NCBI RefSeq assembly: GCF_009908165.1
Contig: NZ_JAAAUC010000013.1
Location: forward strand, 22,527 to 86,526
Length of the DNA: 64,000 bases
Direction of reading: 5' to 3'
Origin: Frigidibacter albus
Lineage (GTDB): Bacteria; Pseudomonadota; Alphaproteobacteria; Rhodobacterales; Rhodobacteraceae
In this document: positions 61,181-64,000 of the stretch, one piece after another
How the letters are laid out: every line of letters begins with the position of its first letter
How positions within the stretch are numbered: the stretch's first letter is position 1
Position numbers and translations under genes: made by a program
Notes under the pieces: generated by a model
Databases searched by the model: none
Told to the model about the DNA's origin: nothing
What the model saw: the letters and a program-made list of their open reading frames with translations, nothing else

Positions 61181-61195
61181 TTTCGCCCTGCGGAA
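61181..61195. promoter_or_regulatory. Weak candidate IclR-type operator (site 6)
   Basis: TTTCG-CCCTG-CGGAA lies 79 bp before the second SDR gene. It keeps the spacing but has two mismatches to the consensus, so it is tentative. Confidence 0.25.
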
Positions 61196-61207
61196 CGGGG
61201 CTTTGCC

Positions 61208-61693
61208 TCAGCCGCCCTTTCGCGCGAGTCGCTCTGCCATCTCGGCCGGCGACAAGGCGGTGGTCCTGGTGCCGCCGCGGAACAGCGTGTGCCATCGCCG
61301 CTCGTGGCACAGCCAGGCACCGTCCGGCTGCCGAAGGAACAGGTCTTCCACCCTCGAGATGGCGATGGGCGGCGCCGCGGGTTGCGGGGCTGGGCCATCC
61401 TCAGCGAAAAGCGTGCAGATCCAATGCACTTCGGCCCGATCCTCATCCAGAGTGTGAAGATGGAAGTTGCTGACCAAATGCACGTTCACCCGATCGCCCC
61501 GATCCTTGCGCCAAGCGTAGAATTCGGCGATCTGCGCACGCCCCTCGTATCTGGCATTGGGGCTGACGAAAACGGCATCGGGCGTATAATGCGCGGCGGC
61601 ACCCTCGCCCCATCGGAAATCGACGTCATGCCAATAGGCGATGACCATTTCCTCCAGATGCCGGGAGATCGCGCTGCGGGTGGAAAGGTCCAT
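61208..61693 (-). CDS. Nuclear transport factor 2 (SnoaL-like) family protein
   Basis: The 161-residue protein starts MDLSTRSAISRHLEEMVIAY. It has the cone-shaped NTF2-like fold suggested by HYTPDAVFVSPNARYEGRAQ, a VNVHLVSNFHLHTLDEDRA strand pair and VEDLFLRQPDGAWLCHERRW. Family members include dehydratases, isomerases and small subunits of ring-hydroxylating enzymes; the role here is not identifiable. It lies between the sugar-isomerase-like gene and the SDR on one strand. Confidence 0.82.
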   Translation of the reverse strand: MDLSTRSAISRHLEEMVIAYWHDVDFRWGEGAAAHYTPDAVFVSPNARYEGRAQIAEFYAWRKDRGDRVNVHLVSNFHLHTLDEDRAEVHWICTLFAEDGPAPQPAAPPIAISRVEDLFLRQPDGAWLCHERRWHTLFRGGTRTTALSPAEMAERLARKGG

Positions 61694-61717
61694 GAGGTCG
61701 GCTCCGTCTGCCGGGGT

Positions 61718-62539
61718 TCAGCCTGTGCCGCCTGCCGCCCAGTCGTTGAAACAATCGCGCATCAGCACCGTCTCAGTCATCACGTCGTCCGGCACGGCAT
61801 TGGTGAAGGCGCGGTAGATGAATTCGATCGCCAGGGCGCCGCCATAGCCGGCATCCCTCAACGCCCCGAAAATGGCGGGAAAGTTCAGCGTGCCCATGTC
61901 GAACGGCGCCTGCAACTGCCCGGGGCGCGCCTGACGCAGATGAACATGCGCGGCGTGCTTCACCAGTGGATCGACCTGCTGCTGAGTATAGCCCGAGCAG
62001 ATGAAATGCGAGTAGTCCAGCGCCAGCGCCACCCCCGTCCGGTCCACCAGCTCTTGTGCATCATCGGGGGACTCGGCGCTGGACCGCACCGCCGGCTCAA
62101 TGCAGATCCGGGCCTTGAACCCCGGCTGCAGGGCCATGAAGGCGCGCAGGCTCTCGACTGAAGCCTCCAGCGCATCGCGCCGGGACTGGCCGGCATTTAT
62201 TGCGCCAGCCAGGAAGAACACCGTTGGGATGCCGGCCGCATCGGCAAAGGTCAGCACCTGTTCCAGATCGCGCAGGTTGGCGTCGATGCTGCCGGGCAGA
62301 GCCGGGTTGCGAGCGAGGGCATCTGCGCCGTAGTGATGGAAATAGTTGCTGACCGGCAACCCAAGCGCGCGGACACGCGAGGCGGCCAGCAAGGGATCTG
62401 CCAGCATCTCGGCCTTGTCGATGCCAGTGCGGTGCCGGCTGCTGATGTCAATGGCGGCCATGCTGATCGCCTTCGCCACTCCGGCGAATTCGGTAAGTGT
62501 GAGGCGGGGGAACGACCAGGCGGTCAGCGAAAGGTGCAT
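61718..62539 (-). CDS. Sugar phosphate isomerase/epimerase family protein (AP endonuclease 2 fold)
   Basis: The 273-residue TIM-barrel protein starts MHLSLTAWSFPRLTLTEFAG. ISSRHRTG, FFLAGAINAG, ARICIEPAVRSS, VALALDYSHF, HVHLRQARPG and ALAIEFIYRAF supply the Glu/Asp/His residues expected for a divalent-metal site. Members isomerise sugars or decarboxylate and dehydrate hydroxyacids such as dehydroshikimate. It is the first gene of a three-gene minus-strand unit (isomerase, NTF2-like, SDR) and is divergent from the second lactonase-like gene. Confidence 0.87.
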   Translation of the reverse strand: MHLSLTAWSFPRLTLTEFAGVAKAISMAAIDISSRHRTGIDKAEMLADPLLAASRVRALGLPVSNYFHHYGADALARNPALPGSIDANLRDLEQVLTFADAAGIPTVFFLAGAINAGQSRRDALEASVESLRAFMALQPGFKARICIEPAVRSSAESPDDAQELVDRTGVALALDYSHFICSGYTQQQVDPLVKHAAHVHLRQARPGQLQAPFDMGTLNFPAIFGALRDAGYGGALAIEFIYRAFTNAVPDDVMTETVLMRDCFNDWAAGGTG

Positions 62540-62610
62540 GGACGCCTCTTAATGGATTCGCCAGCATCCTTGTCGCTGTGGCGCTGCCGGGCAACCCGGC
62601 TCGCGGTCCG

Positions 62611-62625
62611 TTCCACCTGTTGAAA
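62611..62625. promoter_or_regulatory. Candidate IclR-type operator (site 5)
   Basis: TTCCA-CCTGT-TGAAA lies between the divergent isomerase and MBL genes. The complement reads GTTTCA-ACAGG-TGGAAC and shares GTTTCAACAGGTG exactly with site 4. Confidence 0.55.
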
Positions 62626-62704
62626 CGCCCTACCCCTGCCTCTTGCCGCCGCGGCGCGACCGCTGTCTAGTTGCCCCGACCCCCCGCAGGCGAAGAGGCA
62701 GCGC

Positions 62705-63577
62705 ATGGAGACGATCCGGATTGGCGATGTCACGGTCTCGTCGGTTTTCGAGCATGAGAAGCTGTCGCAGCGGCCTTGGGATTTCTTCATCAGCTGCGAG
62801 CCCGATCTGGCCCGCGCGCATATGGCCGAGATGCCGGGCTGGCTCTACGATACCGAATCCGAGCGGATCGTCCTTACGTTCCAGAGCTTTGTACTTCGCA
62901 CCCCGCACAACATCATCATGGTCGACACCTGTATCGGACAGGACAAGTTCGATATCCCTTGGGATACGCAGCCCTGGCTCGATGGCCTGCATAGTCTGGG
63001 CCTGACCGTGGCGGACATCGACTATGTCCTGTGCACGCACCTGCATTTCGACCACACTGGATGGAACACACGGCTGGAGAAGGGCCGCTGGGTGCCGACA
63101 TTCCCGAAGGCCAGGTACCTGTTCGATCGGGCCGAGTATGCCTATTGGCAGCGGATCGCCAGGACCGGGATCGTGCCTCCGAACCAGCGCAACGGCGTCT
63201 GGCAGATCAATTGCGTGCCGGTGGTCGAGGCTGGGCAGGCTGATCTGGTCACGGGCGCGCACCGGATCGATGATTGCGTGTCGATCTTGCCGACACCGGG
63301 TCACTCGCCGGGCCATTACTGCGTACGGATCACCTCTCGCGGGCAAGAAGCAATCATCCTCGGAGATCTCGCGCATCACCTGCTGCAATGCCGCGAGCCG
63401 GACTGGTCGACCACCGCCTGCTGGGATCCCCACCAGGCGCGGCTGGCGCGCCGTGGCCTGCTGTCGGAAGCGGCGCAGAGCGCTGCGCTGTTGCTGCCAA
63501 ACCACTTCCCCGCGCCGACCGCGGGGCGCGTCGAAGCCGATGGGGACCGGTTCCGCTATCACTTCACGAACTACTGA
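62705..63577 (+). CDS. MBL-fold metallohydrolase (lactonase-like, second copy)
   Basis: The 290-residue metallo-beta-lactamase-fold enzyme starts METIRIGDVTVSSVFEHEKL. HLHFDHTGW holds HxHxDH at about 112-117. The later ligands are in PTPGHSPGHYC, ILGDLAHHLL and LPNHFP. The GWLYDTESERI and DYVLCTHLHFDHTG segments match a catabolic MBL subfamily different from that of 42639-43448. Hydrolysis of a lactone or ester is expected. It is divergent from the isomerase gene, with the fifth palindrome between them. Confidence 0.9.
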   Translation: METIRIGDVTVSSVFEHEKLSQRPWDFFISCEPDLARAHMAEMPGWLYDTESERIVLTFQSFVLRTPHNIIMVDTCIGQDKFDIPWDTQPWLDGLHSLGLTVADIDYVLCTHLHFDHTGWNTRLEKGRWVPTFPKARYLFDRAEYAYWQRIARTGIVPPNQRNGVWQINCVPVVEAGQADLVTGAHRIDDCVSILPTPGHSPGHYCVRITSRGQEAIILGDLAHHLLQCREPDWSTTACWDPHQARLARRGLLSEAAQSAALLLPNHFPAPTAGRVEADGDRFRYHFTNY

Positions 63578-63760
63578 CGGTTCGCTTGACTTCTACCCAT
63601 GCGCAAAGGCGGTATTAACGGGGCCGCCACGACCCATCCGTCTAGACCCCATGATCGCGGTGTGAGCTGACTGGGTCTGTGGCCTCTCCCGCGGCATTCT
63701 CCGTTCGAGGGTTGCGTCAGACTAGCTGGCGCAGAGCCTCAAGAATGGGGGAGAGACCAC
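63578..63760 (+). other. IS110 left-end non-coding region
   Basis: These 183 bp precede the IS110 transposase start. CCTCTCCC near 63684 and GGGGGAGAG at 63747-63755 form inverted arms. IS110-group elements encode a bridge RNA in this position, so a partial or complete bridge-RNA locus is possible. The exact IS end is not visible. Confidence 0.4.
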
Positions 63761-63907
63761 ATGCAGGATAGCATGTTCATCGGGCTTGATGTCCACAAGG
63801 CGACGATTTCGGTCGCGGTTGCGCAGGGCGAGCGGGGTGGCGAGGTCCGCCACTTTGGGACGGTGCCGCATCGTGGGCTGCTGCCGGTTCCGTGGACACG
63901 GGGTTAG
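63761..63907 (+). pseudogene. IS110 family transposase, 5' fragment interrupted by an IS3-family insertion
   Basis: MQDSMFIGLDVHKATISVAV followed by VRHFGTVPHR is the N-terminus of an IS110 DEDD transposase, including the first catalytic Asp in GLDVHK. The homology stops after about 38 codons, around base 63874, and the frame ends at a stop at 63907 inside another IS end. The remainder of the gene should lie beyond the inserted element. Confidence 0.85.
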
Positions 63908-64000
63908 GTTTGCATATCGCGGTCCTCGGACGCCATGGGGCTGAGATAGCCCAGCTTCGAGTGGCGTCGCCGCGGATTGTAGAAGCGCTCGATGTAGTCG
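63874..64000 (-). mobile_element. IS3-family insertion sequence, one end only
   Basis: The element begins around 63874-63893 with a TG-rich end (TGGGCTGCTGCCGG then TGGACACGGGG) and runs off the window. It is inserted in the IS110 gene. The exact terminal repeat and target duplication cannot be set without the other end. Confidence 0.75.
63904..64000 (-). CDS. IS3-family transposase OrfB, C-terminal part
   Basis: The minus strand encodes DYIERFYNPRRRHSKLGYLS, then PMASEDRDMQT and a stop, the classical C-terminus of an IS3-group OrfB integrase-like transposase. The catalytic DDE residues lie outside the window. The orientation is opposite to the IS110 transposase. Confidence 0.88.
   Translation of the reverse strand, partial: DYIERFYNPRRRHSKLGYLSPMASEDRDMQT

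Noticed and set aside
1..64000. CRISPR arrays, rRNA, riboswitches or replication origins.
   Set aside because: No regularly spaced repeats, conserved rRNA segments, recognisable aptamer cores or iteron clusters were seen on either strand.

Overview
The window looks like a stretch of an alphaproteobacterial replicon, most probably Rhodobacterales/Paracoccaceae. The DNA is GC-rich throughout, and the gene content is typical of that group: two dipeptide-type ABC systems with fused ATPases, three sets of tripartite tricarboxylate (TTT/Tct) genes, a phage-terminase-like remnant of a kind common in Rhodobacter and Paracoccus, and IS110 and IS3 pieces at the right edge. It is almost entirely catabolism and uptake. 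No housekeeping genes, rRNA or intact tRNA were seen. Genus-level placement is inference.

Left block (about 1-31 kb): an amino-compound catabolic region. A partial FAD amine/amino-acid oxidase and an Lrp regulator flank a minus-strand unit running from 10092 down to 1715: a GNAT acetyltransferase, a class III aminotransferase, a HAD hydrolase, and a complete ABC importer (binding protein, two permeases, double ATPase). Divergent from it are a HAD-II protein and a PuuB-like oxidase. A second minus unit (20986 to 12418) encodes a GNAT protein, hydantoinase A and B, an aldehyde dehydrogenase, a tartrate/D-malate-type dehydrogenase and a GabD-like dehydrogenase. It is divergent from an ArgE-like deacylase. 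A second complete ABC importer plus a cupin protein (28073 to 22291) is divergent from an XRE-cupin regulator, another FAD oxidase and a GhrA-like reductase. Together they suggest uptake of an amino, amide or hydantoin-like compound, oxidative deamination or transamination, aldehyde oxidation and entry into central metabolism. The substrate is unknown.

Middle block (31.5-38.7 kb): a self-contained tctDE-tctCBA-prpB set, with a tandem 11-bp repeat upstream of tctC that is a good candidate TctD site. Beyond tctD lies non-coding debris: a canonical terminator, the 3' end of a tRNA gene, and a phage terminase small-subunit remnant. This looks like the scar or edge of an integrated element.

Right block (38.8-63.6 kb): a second catabolic region with an esterase, two tctAB pairs, two tctC genes, two closely similar SDR dehydrogenases, two metallo-beta-lactamase-fold lactonase-like enzymes, a PcaC-like protein, a PrpD-family protein, an HpcH/HpaI aldolase, three DUF6282-type amidohydrolase paralogues, a LigI-like amidohydrolase, a Baeyer-Villiger monooxygenase of the 4-hydroxyacetophenone type, a lipocalin-like protein and one IclR regulator. 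A 15-bp palindrome (TTTCR-N5-TGAAA or its complement) recurs in at least five intergenic regions of this block, so an IclR-controlled regulon spanning about 16 kb is proposed. One DUF6282 paralogue has lost every recognisable metal ligand, and the neighbouring alpha/beta hydrolase has Gly in place of the nucleophile Ser. The window ends in an IS110 transposase gene interrupted by an IS3-family element.
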